DNA of 64,000 nucleotides from positions 1 through 64,000 of the forward strand of contig WHUX01000231.1 of the NCBI GenBank assembly GCA_015179025.1. Reading direction: 5' to 3'. Both the position numbers and the translations under genes were made by a program. Positions within the stretch are counted from its first letter, which is position 1; each line of letters begins with the position of its first letter. The stretch is from Terfezia claveryi (lineage: Eukaryota > Ascomycota > Pezizomycetes > Pezizales > Pezizaceae). Positions 1 to 11,743 of the stretch are shown here, piece by piece. The notes under the pieces were generated by a model. The model was not told where the DNA came from and did not search any database. It saw only the letters and a program-made list of their open reading frames with translations.

Positions 1-59
1 AATTGCACTGGGCTTATCTACCCAATTTTCGCTACTGTAACAAAAACAAAACTGTTATG

Positions 60-292
60 GACAAGTATTGTCACAGGTGACAAGTATTATCACGGGCGAC
101 AAGTATTGTCACAGGTGACAAGTATTATCACGGGCGACAAGTATTGTCACGGGCGACAACTTTTGTCACAGGTGACAAGTAAGTTTTGTCACGGGCAACA
201 AGTTATGTCACGGGTGACAAGTTTTGTCACGGGCGACAAGTTTAATCATGGGTGACAACTTTTGTCATGGGCGACAAGTTTTGTCACAGGTG
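60..292. repeat. 19-bp minisatellite of TGTCAC/GTGACA units
   Basis: About twelve head-to-tail copies of a 19-bp unit of the form GACAAGTATTGTCACAGGT, with variants (TTT for ATT, GGGC for AGGT). Because each unit has TGTCAC near its end and the next begins GTGACAAG, every junction is an imperfect palindrome (CTTGTCAC-NN-GTGACAAG). One copy carries a 4-bp insertion. The reading frame across it (224-493) is an artefact of the repeat. Confidence 0.9.
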
Positions 293-334
293 ATAAGGTT
301 TTATTACTTTTGTATGAGAGGCTTATGCCAACCA

Positions 335-605
335 GACCACACTTTTGTCACGGGCCACAACTTTGTCACGGGCCACAACTTTTGTCATAGCGACAAGTTT
401 GTGACCGGAAAGAGCCAGTCTAAGTATCTTTTTGTGAGTAAATCTATTACTATAGAAGGTATATATACCGGTATTACCTTTGTTGGGCACTAATTTCCAT
501 AAATATCTAACCAGTCTGTAACAAGTCAACCAGTCCGTAATAAGTCCGTAACAAGTCAACTAGTCGGTGACAAGTCAACTAGTCCTTCAACAAGTCCATG
601 ACAAG
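335..605. repeat. Diverged continuation of the minisatellite
   Basis: From 340 to 405 three degenerate units (TTTTGTCACGGGCCACAAC type) continue the array. From about 519 a related but different short repeat with AACAAGTC, AGTCCGTAA and AACTAGTC words runs to about 605. No coding content. Confidence 0.6.
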
Positions 606-1294
606 ACATTTCCAACTGCATATGAAACTCCCAATTATATAGAAAAGGTTAGTACAAGCTACAACTATATATAAGGACTAGCCTTATCAAGATATGTTGA
701 CCCTTAGTATTATTATCTCGGCTCTACAAGAGTTAACTTAGCAATAGAGATATCAAGGGAATGAGCTGGAGAGTAGAAGCAGCTAGATAGTGGCCAAAGC
801 GCTACTAGATAAAATCTGCATGTCCACCTCTACAACTTCAACCATAATTCACTCCTCATCCTCATCCTGATCCTTATCCTTATTCGGATCCTCATCTACA
901 TCTTGATCCTCATCTTTATACACATCCTCAATATCTCACATACAATGCAGTACTATGCATACCACTTTGACGAGAGAAATTTGGGCACAAAGCATGCCTT
1001 CAAGGTATGATCTTCTCATACTTAGTTACTTGCACAATTTCATTGTTTGGCTATTATCCGCGTAATCTTGGTATCTGCAATTCTGGGCTTAATGGGCTTG
1101 CCCAATTGACCTATTGCACTGGATAGATTTTGATTGTATTTTCATTACTCCTTGAGGACTGAGCTTTTAGAAGCCACAGGCAGCTGCCTTACAGCTGTAG
1201 TGGTGGAAAATTGTGAAGTCTTCAGTAGACAGAAAAAAGGCATTAATGCGGTTGTGGTGGGCATATCACTTAACAACTAGACTTTGTTATAGGC
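606..1294. other. Gene-free stretch with an imperfect CCTCATCCT microsatellite
   Basis: No convincing gene. Positions 851-930 hold an imperfect 6-bp pyrimidine-rich repeat (CTCATC, CTGATC, CTTATC words). The rest is unremarkable. Confidence 0.5.
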
Positions 1295-1798
1295 TTGCAG
1301 CTAATCCTTTATTATAGTGAATATAGAACTCGATCTCAGCGCCGCAGGCAAATAGAAGTTTCTGCAACTCCTAGTGAAGAAGATACTGACATGGAAAGAA
1401 GAGATGACAATAGAGATGATTCGGAGGAAGCAGGTAGGGAGCAGCTAGGGAACAAGGAGAATAAGAACCCAGCTACATATACACAAGTGCAATTTTCTCA
1501 ATTTATTCAACATCCCATAATCAATGACCCCCCCCCCCTTCAGGTTGCCCCACGCGTACCCCATTACATGATGTTGAGGTTACTATTCCCCGAAGGACTA
1601 AACTAGCTAAACAGCGTCTCTGCCAGCAACGAAAGGCTCGTGATCGGAAACGGCGAGAAAGACAGCAGGAAACACAGAGGGCATCACAGAATAGAGAGTC
1701 ATCAAATATTGGTGTAATGGAAGGGCTTCTTTTTAGGCCTGGCTGTTCAAATATTCATATTGCCCATATTGGTTCTATAACCATGAATTTCAAGAAAT
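1295..1798 (+). pseudogene. Unrecognised basic-region reading frame split at a run of 11 C
   Basis: A reading frame of about 103 codons with an acidic/basic charged N-terminus runs across an 11-C homopolymer (1528-1538) and stops at 1606. In the +1 frame, reading resumes near the C-run and continues to a TAA/TAG-type stop at about 1798. That second part holds a very basic, Arg/Gln-rich segment (RRTKLAKQRL then KARDRKRRERQQ). Joined, the two halves would make one charged protein of roughly 165 residues. No family is recognised. The first frame opens on a TTG, so the true start is not visible. Either a frameshifted relic or a homopolymer length error. Confidence 0.35.
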
Positions 1799-2440
1799 AG
1801 TTCATGATATCGGCATCTAATTTACACCCATTCCTTTTTCCATTTGTGAGTTATAGTAATGGTGCATTATGAGCAATCTGTAATAGTGCATCATAACCAA
1901 TCTATAATAGAATAGCCTAGAAACTGATTAATAGAGATTGCAAAAAAGAGTCGGCCTGATACCGCCACATAGTTGCCAAACCCATTGTGCCAAAAAGCCA
2001 AGAACCCAAATTTTGTTAAAGCCAAAAACCCACAGTAAAGATCCCATATTTTAAAGCCAAGAAGTCATATTGAACTGTCCATATCCAGCGATGCTAGAGG
2101 AAAATTCTTTTTAACCCTTTATGGAGCTACTGGGAAATGAACACAAGTAGTCAACCAAATACAGGCTCTGATCATGTGGGTAGAATAGGCTAGGCACTAC
2201 CAACAAAACCAGAAACCTATACTTAAGGGCTACTAAATTGTATTGTACTTGAATTATATACCCTAACATGCTTTCACTGCTTATATGTTTTGCCTCTTAT
2301 ATGGGCTTATATTACGGCACCACATGTCATGGACTCTTTTGTCACAGATTATTACCTATATCGCAAGTAAAGTAGTTGAAGTCTAATTCGAGAGTCGAAC
2401 AGAAAAGTGTCTGAGTCTCGATTAGGAATCTCTTTATCTA
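1799..2440. other. Gene-free stretch
   Basis: Nothing coding seen. Around 2378-2415 a word pair (TTCGAGAGTCGAAC / GAGTCTCGATTAGG) resembles the palindrome near the start of the gypsy LTRs described below, so a short LTR remnant is possible. Confidence 0.4.
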
Positions 2441-2512
2441 GGTTATATCATGGGTTATGTCACAGGTTATGTCACAGGTTATGTCATGAGTTATGTCACA
2501 GGTTATCACCTG
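2441..2512. repeat. 12-bp tandem array (GGTTATGTCACA)
   Basis: Six copies in register: GGTTATATCATG, GGTTATGTCACA twice, GGTTATGTCATG, AGTTATGTCACA, GGTTATCACCTG. It shares the TGTCAC word with the array at the start of the window. Confidence 0.8.
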
Positions 2513-3005
2513 CGATGCAGATGATGTCATGTAGACATCACGAGTAAGGATAAGCATCTATTTGGGCGATCATAGTTTCTATTCTTTATGCAAATGTCTT
2601 GTATTATAAGCCTTGGTAATATAGACTCTGCCTTTTGGCCCATAGCCATACCTATAGCTATAACCATAGTTCTCGCACGCTCCTTGGAATTGCATCTATA
2701 GTTACAGTCTTAGCTATCGACCTCTGCCATTACACTATAAAGTAATACCTGCTTTCGCAGCTTATATGTATATATAGAAGGAAGGCACAGAACCTATGAC
2801 AAAGAAAACCCCATCAACATAGACCCGTGACAAGATCAATTATAGGAAATTCGGGTTCTTGGCAATTACCCGTCATCTTGGCGATTACTCGTTATTAGGC
2901 GAAGCGAGTCGGATCGGGTAGGGACTTCATGTAACCCGTGGTGGGTTGGATTGAGGCCAGGGAAACTCACCCAGTGGGGTGGGTTTATCCGGGTCGGGTT
3001 GGGTT
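2513..3005. other. Gene-free stretch with ATAGC and GGGTTG motif runs
   Basis: No gene. 2640-2740 holds loose repeats of CCATAGC/CTATAGCTATAACCATAG words. 2885-3005 has several GGGTTGG and GACCCG words and ends where gypsy gag homology begins at about 3006. Confidence 0.4.
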
Positions 3006-3032
3006 GAAATCGACCCGTGGCGCATGCTGATC

Positions 3033-3347
3033 CTAGGTCTTAGGTGCCTGGGGTGCTTGGGGTGCTGCTTGGCTTCCAATCATATCCAGGGCCCTATTTA
3101 GAATCTGGATGGTTCTTCTTTCATTGATTAAGTTGTTCTGGGCGGTTGTGAGGTTGCTTTGGCAAGAGGCGAGGTCGGCCTGGCATGAGAGGAGGTCTTC
3201 GGTGAGTATCATGACCTCGTCATTGGTCCTGGTCTGTTTTTGTTGGCCTTCATGTATGGCTGATTCCAGCTGTTGGCCCAAGGCATCCGCAGCAAGGTAT
3301 ATGTCGATAATAGTCTGGCGATAACTGCCGAAGTCAGCCTGGTTCAT
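3033..3347 (-). pseudogene. Gypsy gag N-terminus (coiled coil)
   Basis: 104 codons from ATG to TAG. The N-terminal MNQADFGSYRQTIIDIYLAA segment is followed by a heptad-like coiled coil (about residues 25-90) and a GSQAAPQAPQAPKT tail. The stop after APKT falls at exactly the same position as a stop in the nested element, where gag homology clearly continues in frame beyond it. Here the element is cut off shortly after. Gag would package element RNA; this copy cannot be functional. Confidence 0.75.
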
Positions 3348-3445
3348 AGGAATAGGCAGGGCTTGCCAGGCTCGAAACCTGGCAGTGAGAGTGGAGTCTT
3401 GAGTATCTATTGAGCATACCGGTTAATCAGAGTGATCCAACATAG

Positions 3446-4029
3446 TATAACGAGAGCTCTGGGGGACAAGGCGATCAAGAGGTATGCTGGGCAGTGGCAA
3501 GGGGAATCGCATACGTAGGAGTGCTACGTGTGTGACCGGGGAAGGCTGGGACAGGGGGGCAAAGGCAAGAGGCAAGAGGGGTAGAGGGCAAGGGGCACGA
3601 GACACGTGGAGGTAGTTGCCGCATGTATTAGGGGGGGGCAGCTATGCTGTAGAGTTATTCACGAGACAAGGCAAGACAAGGGGGTGTACAAGAGAGGTAC
3701 ACCTTCGTAGAGAGACAAGGTCCTGTATTAGGTATACAAGACGTTGGATAGGGATTCAATGACAGTACGAGGGACAGGGGCTATATATACATAATTCCAG
3801 GCCAGGGCAATGGAAGGAATAAGCTTCCCAAGATCGCTTATCTCAGAAGCCAAGCAAGGTAACGATAACTCATCACTTGCAATTGTAGGTGATGATAAAG
3901 GCAACAATATCAATAACCCATCACCTGCATCGCAGGTGATACCGAGGGCAACAATAACAATAACCCATCAACAACACTCGAACAAGCCTATTCGAGTGTC
4001 AAATCAAGACTAAGAACACGGTTGTGACA
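3446..4029 (-). repeat. Gypsy-family 5' LTR (long variant, 584 bp)
   Basis: On the minus strand it starts TGTCACAACCGTG and ends CTCTCGTTATA, against TGTAACAACCGTA and CGTTACA in the nested element. It holds the inverted word CACTCGAATAGG/TTCGAGTG near the start, two ATCACCTGC/GCAGGTGAT-type palindromes, a TATGTATATATAG box, and CT-rich sequence downstream, all shared with the other family LTRs. Confidence 0.8.
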
Positions 4030-4549
4030 TTAATAGTAATTTTCTTTACTTCTTTAGTAGTAATTATAATATATTAAGTTGTTTTAAATAAAAAAGATTT
4101 ATATTTAAGTCTAAAAACTATTAAAGATTTGTTTTTATTTATATTAAATATATAATTATACCTGCTAAAAACCTCTTCTAAAATAGTAGAGAGAGTTTTA
4201 TTATTTGAAGATTCTTCTTTCTTAACAATATTATATTTATCTTTATTATTTTAAATACCTTTAAAGTATAGACAAAAGATATAATATCTAAGTTCTTTAG
4301 CTTTGCAATACTATTTGTTGAAGTAACAGTTAATATATTTAAAGTTGTAGCTTTATAAGAAACTATTGTATCTTAATTGTTTCTTAGTGAGGTGAAGCAT
4401 TAGTATAGATATTATATTAGTAAGTATAGTTAGAAGGATTAATATTGCTAGAGATAGAATTATCCTCAGTAGTGAGAGTGTTGAGGTATTTATGCTTTCT
4501 TAATAGACCATCTGCTATCAAATTTTCCTTTCCTGCAGTTCTAGGCCCT
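4030..4549. other. AT-rich decayed sequence, possible RNase H remnant on the minus strand
   Basis: 4030-4440 is very AT-rich and without usable frames, as expected of heavily mutated repeats. On the minus strand around 4500-4560 a frame reads GKENLIADGLLRKHKY, which resembles the end of a gypsy RNase H domain (GKxNxxADALSR). This hints at an older gypsy copy next to the split LTR. Weak evidence. Confidence 0.4.
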
Positions 4550-4807
4550 TTTGAGAGTCGGACGGATTCCTGTCTGACTCTCGTTATTGTTGTTATTGTC
4601 TTCATTCAGGTAGGAGATTGTCTATCTCGGGAAGCTTATTCCCATAGTCAGCCTTGGCTCGATAAGCCAATATATATATATATTTGTACTAACATTGGAC
4701 CATCTAGCGTCTTATATACTCAATACAGACCTTGCCTCTCCCTATGTCAGTGAACCCTACTTGTGTATCTCCTTGCCTTGCTACTAGTCTCTGCAGCCCT
4801 ACTGTCC
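4550..4807 (+). repeat. Left part of a gypsy-type LTR split by a copia insertion
   Basis: From about 4585 the sequence (ATCTCGGGAAGCTTATTCCC, then ATATATATATT, then CTTGCCTCTCCC) follows the gypsy LTR of the window, closest to the long variants. An inverted word at 4555-4585 (GAGAGTCGGAC / GTCTGACTCTC) sits where the other long LTR has its palindrome. The LTR stops at 4807 and resumes at 16106. The exact left end is uncertain. Confidence 0.7.
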
Positions 4808-5099
4808 TGTAAGATTACAAGGTTATACAGCAAAGGAATCGTAAAGATAATTGATCATGTATATTCAGAGAAGAGAGTTATCTAGATATCGCTATAGGCT
4901 TATTGCTATAGTCCCAGTGCTCTACTACAAAAGAGATGTTTTTCCCGTGTACTTTCCAGCTCTTTTATCCTTCATAGTATTTGTCCAATTTGCTATATTC
5001 GGATCTTGACTTCATACCCTGTTCTACCTAATTGGCCATTCTGGAATATCCTACATTTCCCGTGATATCAGCTTATGCTATGTGAGAGTATTTCCCATA
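4808..5099 (-). repeat. Copia 3' LTR
   Basis: Matches 15815-16105 along its whole length with scattered G-to-A and C-to-T differences and one extra base. On the minus strand a purine stretch (GAGTAAGAAGGAG) directly precedes it and would be the plus-strand primer (PPT). Confidence 0.85.
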
Positions 5100-5111
5100 C
5101 TCCTTCTTACT

Positions 5112-6400
5112 CGAATGTTCATGTTCCAAATCCCATTTCTTCTAACTGTCCTTCGGTTATATCAAGGATCGGAATTTCAGCTTCTCCTAAGCTTCTGAGG
5201 TACTTATCCATAACTCCTTCTATCCAGTCAAGGTCATCATTGGGAGGAGTTTGGTAAGTAGGTTGGCTGGATTCTCTTCTTCAGGGATCATGACTATTTT
5301 GAGCTTGCTCGCTCGTTATTGTTGTTAGAGGTAGTAGAATCGGTGTTCAATGTGGCAACTCCTTCTAGCAAATTTTGAGGCCTTGCTTAGGTTGTAGGCT
5401 CCCTCGCTGTCCGTATAGAGGGTCGGCGTAATTTTGATTCCTAGTTCCTGGAGGAACTGTTGCATCTAGCTGGCATCCTTCGCTCCCTCGCAGTCCGCTA
5501 TATATTCCGCTTCCGTCATTGAAAGAGAGACTATATCCTGCCTCCTACTGTACTATACAATCAGTTGTTTGCCAATTATTATGAGGGCTCCAGTCTGGGA
5601 TCGAGATCCTTCTCCCCTGTAAGCCATATCTGCATATATTCTTACTTCCAGATCATCAGCTTTCTTTAAGGTAAGCCCATCGGCTTTGGTAGAGGACAAA
5701 TATCTCAAGACTCCCAGTGCTATCTTCCAGTTTTCCATGCTTGCATCCTTCGTTCTTCTTCCCAATAGGTTGACATAGATTGAGATCTCTGGTCACATCA
5801 TTTGTGCTAGGAATAATAGTCCCCCTATGATTGCTTGATACCTTGGAGGTGTTTCATCAGTGTTTTCACTTGCCGCATATGAGAGTGGATTTAAGGGAAG
5901 CGAGTGTGTTCTGCCACTTTGCTCATTCTTCCCTAGGTACTATTGTTTCATCGATTCTATCAAGCGAGTTTGTATTAGTATTACTTGTCCTTCTGACCAA
6001 TGCAGTTCCATCCCAAGCATGTTCAATGGTTTTCCCCTTTTATCCAGCTCAACTCTTCCTTCTATGCCTCTCTCTATTTTATCAAGATCTTCTTCTGTAG
6101 GGGCGATTCTGAGGAGGTTGTCAATATGGGTGCCAATAATAATCTGGTAGTTGTTGGGGTTTCCGGTGTAGGTTCCTTCGTCCCTAATATATTGGTACAT
6201 TCCTAATGTACTAAGGATTTCGCAGAGAGTTTTGAACCATTCGTGGCCTGTTTGCTTTAGGCTATAGAGAGCTTTATCGAGCTTTCAGTACTCAACTTCT
6301 CCTTTTTCATTTATATCAGTAATATAGACATCATGTTCAAGGAGGGCTTGTAAGTATATAGCCACAACATCCCATTGGCGGATTGCCCAATCTCGGTGGA
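5112..6400 (-). pseudogene. Copia pol, C-terminal part (end of reverse transcriptase and RNase H)
   Basis: Minus-strand reading from 6400: AIRQWDVVAIYLQALLEHDV (the RT region around the first catalytic motifs), then KALYSLKQTGHEWF, then the segment ending LNMLGMELHWSEGQV, then the RNase H segment GVLRYLSSTKADGLTL and YADMAYRGEGSRSQTGALI, then MTEAEYIADCEGAKDAS and GWKELW. At least three frame breaks or stops interrupt it. The N-terminal half lies beyond the gypsy insertion at 12365-14197. Confidence 0.85.
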
Positions 6401-6848
6401 TATAACAACCATGTGTTTAGTTGTCATCACCTGCGATTGTAAGTGATGGGTCATTGCTATTGTTATCTTTGTTATCACCTGCGATCGTAGGTGATGCGTT
6501 ATTGTTATTGTTACCTTACTTGGCTTCCGAGATAGGGAAGCTTATTTCCCCCATTGCCCTAACCAAGTTATGTATATATAGAGCCTGTCCCTCGTACTGT
6601 CATTGGATCCCCATCCAACATCTTGTATATCTAATACAGGACTTTGCCTCTCCCAGTGCTTGTACACCTCCTTTGTGCACTCTCGTGTCTCGTGTCCCTT
6701 GCCCACTGCCTCTCTTGCCCTTACCCTTGCCTCTGTCCTAGCCTTTTCCCCTAGTTGCATACGTAGCGTTCCTACGTGAGTGTCACCCTAGCCTTGCCCT
6801 TGCCCCGGCATACCCCTTGGTCGCCTTGTCTCCAGAGCCATCGTTACA
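6401..6848 (+). repeat. Gypsy 5' LTR (448 bp)
   Basis: Starts TATAACAACC where the 3' LTR starts TGTAACAACC, so the terminal TG has become TA, and ends CATCGTTACA. It carries a TATGTATATATAGAGCC promoter-like box about 170 bp in and CT-rich sequence downstream. Confidence 0.88.
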
Positions 6849-6955
6849 CTACGTTGGATCGTCCTGACCAACTGGTACGTCCACATTATGGCAAGTCAAG
6901 AAACCACTCCTATGCTCCCAGGAGCTAGGTTCTAAGCCTGGCAATCACTACCAAT

Positions 6956-8084
6956 ACCAAAAAATCAGACCGACTTTGACAACTATCGCAACACCATTAT
7001 CGACATTTACCTTGCTGCGGATACCATGGGTTTGCAACTAGAAGCAGCCATGCATGAAGCCCAACAGAAACTGGCCAGAGCCGAAGATGAAATCACAATA
7101 CTCACAGAGGACCTTACATCCTGCCAGAAGGACTTGGCCAATGAAAAGAGGACTGTCCAAACCCTGACCAGGGCCCTAGACACCATAAACCCTGGGAATC
7201 AGGCACCTCAGGCCCCCAAAACATAGGACCTCCCCACTCCACCGAAATTCAAGAGCGAAAGGTCTCGCCTCAAATCTTGGAAAAACTCAATCAATATTAA
7301 GCTAAATGGGGACGCTGCGAAGTTCCCCACCATCCAACACCACTTGGCCTACGTGTATGGCCTATTGGAGGATAAAGCCTTGGATCAAGTCCAACCATAT
7401 GTCCAAAACTCGGGTATCAAACTAGCAGACGTTCCTGTACTATTCGCTATTCTCGATCGGGCGTTTGGAGATCCAGACCCGGCAGAAACAGCAACCAGAG
7501 CCCTTCGGGCCCTAAGACAATGAGGCAATGACCTTTCGACATATGTAGCTGAATTCTCGAGGCTAGCGGCAGAGGTACCATGGAATGACTAGGTAAAATT
7601 GGAACAGTTCGAAGAGGGCCTTAGTGTCGAGATCAAAAAGCACCTTATTCTGTCTCCAGCCAAAACTCTTGAGGAGCTCATCGACCTGGCCTCGCAGGAA
7701 GAACAAAGGACGGCCAGGTTGGGAATGCAACAGGCTCGGATCCATCCCCCCCAGAACCCATCGCAACCCCACCTCCAGAATCAGCACCCCTAGTACCCAT
7801 CGCAACCTCGCCCCCAAAATCAACCCGACCCAGTTAAGGTAGCACACCCTTCCATAGTAGCTGGGAGAACCACCCCAATGGACCTATCTTCGGGAAGACC
7901 CAGACTTACTCAGGGGGAAAGGGATCACCACCACAACAATGGGCTATGCATCGCCTGCGGTAAGGGAGACCACTTCATTGCGGCATGTTCCCTCCGCAAA
8001 AACTGCTCGATGGCTGCTCACGCCATCTCCGAATCTAGGATCGAAGAGGTGGATAAGTTAAGAAAAGCCCTGTCCCTTGCTTAG
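6956..8084 (+). pseudogene. Gypsy gag with zinc knuckle, start codon lost
   Basis: Homology to the other family copies begins at NQTDFDNYRNTIIDIYLAAD, but the ATG present in the copies at 3347 and 59474 reads AAA here. A coiled coil (7040-7190) and APQAPKT lead to a TAG at 7224, after which the capsid-like part continues in the same frame (LKSWKNSINIKLNGDAAKF). Further stops lie near 7520, 7589 and 7791. A CCHC zinc knuckle (CIACGKGDHFIAAC, about 7947-7990) marks the nucleocapsid part. Gag packages the element RNA. Confidence 0.85.
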
Positions 8085-11000
8085 TTACTGACACTAGCAA
8101 GAGACCTGCCCCAGGCCATTTGTCTTTATCTGCATTTTCTGTTTCTTCTGCTGTTAACAAATCTTGCTTGTTCAGCGAGCATTTTGTTGTATCTATCTCC
8201 CTCAGAATCAATAATAGAACAATCAATACATCCGCACTTATAGATTGCAGAGCTTCAAGAATTGCCTTCATTGACTAAGCCTTTATTAGTAAATTCTCTA
8301 TACCCACGTCCAAGCTCAAAACCCCCCATATCCTAGATGTCATTGACGGTCGACCCATCTCCTCCGGAGATATCACTGATATTGCATGCTTGCCTGCCCT
8401 GGTGGGGGATCACTCCAAGGCCAACCTCCTCATGTTCGTTACTAATCTAAAATACCCAATTGTCCTTGGAATCCCCTGGCTCAGAATGCATGATGTATCG
8501 GTCAGCTTTGGCTCGTACACTCTGCAGTTTAATAGCCAGTATTGTCAAAAACACTGTGGAAATCCAAAAGCCACTGTTACTGGGCTGTATGCCTTGCCAC
8601 CCCCGATAACCCACCCGACCTATGTGGTACCTCAGTATACCCACATCGATGCCAATCCCCCTGTTATACCGCCTCCAAAACCTCTGAATGTTAGCTTTAT
8701 CGGAGCAGAGGCTTTCGCTTACCTCACTAGGAGGCACAAGCTGAAGGCTCATGCCCTGTCCATATATGAGGTGAACCTGGAGATTAACAAGATGAGGTCT
8801 AAGGAGGAGTAGAAGTCCATGGTTCCAGACGAATACCACGAATTCATCGACCTGTTCTTGGAGAAGGCTGCAGAAAAGCTCGCACCCCAATGGCCATATA
8901 ATCACACTATTCCATTGATAGAGGGTAAGACCCCCCTCTATGGGCCCCTCTACAGAATGTCCCAGTTAGAGCTGGAAGCTTTGAAGAAGTACTTAGAAGA
9001 AAACCTCAACAAGAGCTTCATCCACCACAGCTCCTCTCCAGCGGGTGCCCCGGTGCTATTCATGAAGAAGTCGGATGGCTCCCTCCAGTTGTATGTTGAT
9101 TATCGTGGCCTGAATGAAATAACGATTAAAAACAGATACCCCCTACCTCTGATCCCGGAGATATTAGCCAGGCTTTCCAAGGCGAAATGGTTTACCAAAT
9201 TGGACTTGCGAGGGACGTACAACCTGGTATGGATCGCCGAAGAGAAGGAGTGGAAAACGGCCTTTCGGATACGTTACGGCCACTTCGAATACAACGTCAT
9301 ACCCTTTGGCCTAACCAACGCCCCTGCCTCCTTCCAGCACTTTATCAATGACATCTTACGGGACTTTCTGGATGTGTTCTGCACGGCATACCTCGATGAT
9401 ATCTTAATTTATTCAGATACCCTGGCAGAGCACAAGATTCATGTCCGGCAGGTATTGGAGAAGCTGGAGCAAGCTGGGTTGTACCTTAAGCCCGAGAAAT
9501 GCGAGTTCCATGTGCAGGAGGTTAAGTATCTAGGGTTGATCATCACTACGGAGGGAATTAGAATAGACCCTGTAAAGGTCGCTGTGATTCAGGAGTAGAA
9601 AACTTCAGCCAACTTCAAGGATGTACAGGCCTTCCTGGAATTCGCCAACTTCTATCGCCGGTTTATTCTGGGATATTCGAAGATCGCGGCACCACTGACA
9701 GCATTAACCAAGACTAAGGGCATGGAAAGAGGCCAGCATTTCCAGTGGAATCCAGAAGCCCAGTCGGCCTTCGAGAAGCTCAAGGAAGCCTTCTGCTCAG
9801 CCCCGATCCTGGTCCACTTTGATCCCGATAGTGAGTGTATCATGGAAACAGATGCCTCCAACTATGTCTCCGCCAGAATCCTGTCCTAGTATGTCAATGG
9901 AGCCCTCCACCCAGTGGCCTATTTCTCCAAAAAACACTCCCTGGCGGAGTGTAATTACGAGATCTATGATAAGGAATTAATGGCCATTGTTCGAGCTTTT
10001 GAGGAATGGAGGCCTCATCTGGAATCAGCCAAGAGGATCATCGAAGTGCTATCCGATCATAAGAATCTTGAGTACTTTACCACCACTAAGCTGCTGAACC
10101 GATGGCAGGCTAGGTGGTCAGAGTTCTTATCTTGATTCAACTTTAAGATCAAGTATCGGCCTGGAAAGGCGGGTGGTAAGCCAGATGCACTGACTAGGAG
10201 ATTAGGAGATCTCCCTAAAGGGGGGGATGAAAGGCTAAAATACCAAAATCAGGTGGTATTGAAGCCTGAAAACCTTGACCTGGCAGCCAATGTCCTTGCT
10301 GATGTAGAAGCTGAGGCTAACCTCCAACAACTAGTGAGACAGGCATATGAGGATAACCTCCTGGCCAAGGAAATTATCGCCATAGTGGATTCTGGCCAGC
10401 GCCACCACCCCAAAATCTCCCTAGCCGAGTGTACCGTCTAGGAGGGCCTTCTATACCACCGTGATCAGCTCTATATACCAGAAGGAAGGTTACGGCTGAG
10501 GCTAATAGAAGAGCATCATGACAGCCTGGTTACAGGTCACCCTAGAGTGGCAAAAACATTAGAGTTTCTGGCCAGGGAGTACACCTGGATTAACCAGCGG
10601 AAGGACATAGAGCGGTATATATGGAACTGCCATGTGTGCAAGCATGCTAAGCCTGTCCGCCATGCCCCGTACGGGACTTTGAAACCTCTAGAGATTCCGG
10701 ATCGGCCCTGGCTGCACCTTACCATGGATTTCGTGATGGGATTGCTAGAAGACTCGGGGTTCAATGCCTTCCTGATGGTGGTAGACCGGTTAACAAAGAT
10801 GAGGCATGTTGTACCTTGTCGGGATACCTGTTCTGCTCAGGAGCTGGTCAACCTCTACCTCAACAACGTATTCCAGTACCACGGGCTCCCCGAATCCATT
10901 GTATCTGACCATGGCCCTCAGTTTACCTCGGAATTTTGGAGAGCATTCTGCGAGCTGCTGGGGGTTAAAGTGCGTTTGTCCATAGCATATTACCCCCAGA

Positions 11001-11743
11001 TAGACGGCCAATCAGAGAGGATGAACGCCATTATGGAGCAATACATGCGGACCTTTGTCAATTACCAGCAGGATAACTGGATTTCATTGCTGGCCACCTG
11101 TGAGTTTGCCCCGAACAACCAGTTCTCGGAATCCTCTAAAACCTTGCCTTTTCTGGCTAACTACGGTTGGCACCTCCGGTTCGTAGATGTCCTGGCGCCC
11201 CTGCAAAAAGCCCACCCCCCAGCTAAGAAGTTCGCAGTTGAGATCGCTGAACTTCACCATACCCTGAAAGCCAAGCTGGGATATGCGCAAGCCAGGCAAG
11301 CTGAGTATACTAATAGATCATGGTTGCCAGCCCCCAGATACCAGCCAGGGGACAAGGTGTGGCTCTCCAGCCGGCACTTCCAGACAGAGTGGCCATCTCG
11401 CAAACTCGACCACAAGTTCTTGAGCCCATTCGAGGTGTTGGCCACTGTAGGTACTCATGCCTATCGACTAAGGTTCCCCAAGAACATCAAATGCTACCCA
11501 GTTGTCCATGTCTCCGAGATCAAGCCCGCCGCGGAGGACCCTCTTCCAAGACAGAAACACCCCCCACCCCCTTCCGTGGTTATCGAAGGTGAGGAGGAAT
11601 GGGAGGTTGAGAAGGTACTAGACTCACAGAAGAGGTATGGGCATTTGCAGTATAAGGTCAAATGGCTGGGGGATGAGGAGGCTATTTGGCAACCTGCAGA
11701 GGACTTGGAGAATGCGCAGGATTTGGTTACCCTGTTCCACTAG
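8085..11743 (+). pseudogene. Gypsy pol: protease, RT, RNase H, integrase, chromodomain
   Basis: A protease-like part near 8245-8470 has ALIDCRA where the active site normally reads DSG. Reverse transcriptase spans about 8819-9598 with LPLIPEILARLSKAKWFTKLDL and the catalytic YLDDILIYSD. RNase H follows ([25 protein letters not shown]). Integrase has an HHCC zinc finger (HHDSLVTGH then CHVCKHAK) and D, D, E residues in MDFVMG, SDHGPQFTS and DGQSERMN. A C-terminal chromodomain (EEWEVEKVLDSQKRYG, YKVKWLG, WQPAEDL) places it among chromoviruses, whose integrases target histone-marked chromatin. In-frame stops occur near 8084, 8275, 8812, 9598, 9889, 10135 and 10441; the last 398 codons (10547-11743) are uninterrupted. 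Confidence 0.9.

Larger units (their letters stand above)
3006..4029 (-). mobile_element. Truncated Ty3/gypsy element, 5' LTR plus start of gag
   Basis: Read on the minus strand this is an LTR (4029 to 3446), a short leader and the first third of gag (3347 to 3033), after which homology stops. LTR and gag match the element at 6401-12364 and the decayed copy at 58698-59774, so all belong to one family. The LTR here is longer than that of the nested element. Confidence 0.85.

Noticed and set aside
5831..6206. Plus-strand frames of 68-96 codons
   Set aside because: Shadows of the minus-strand copia reverse transcriptase.
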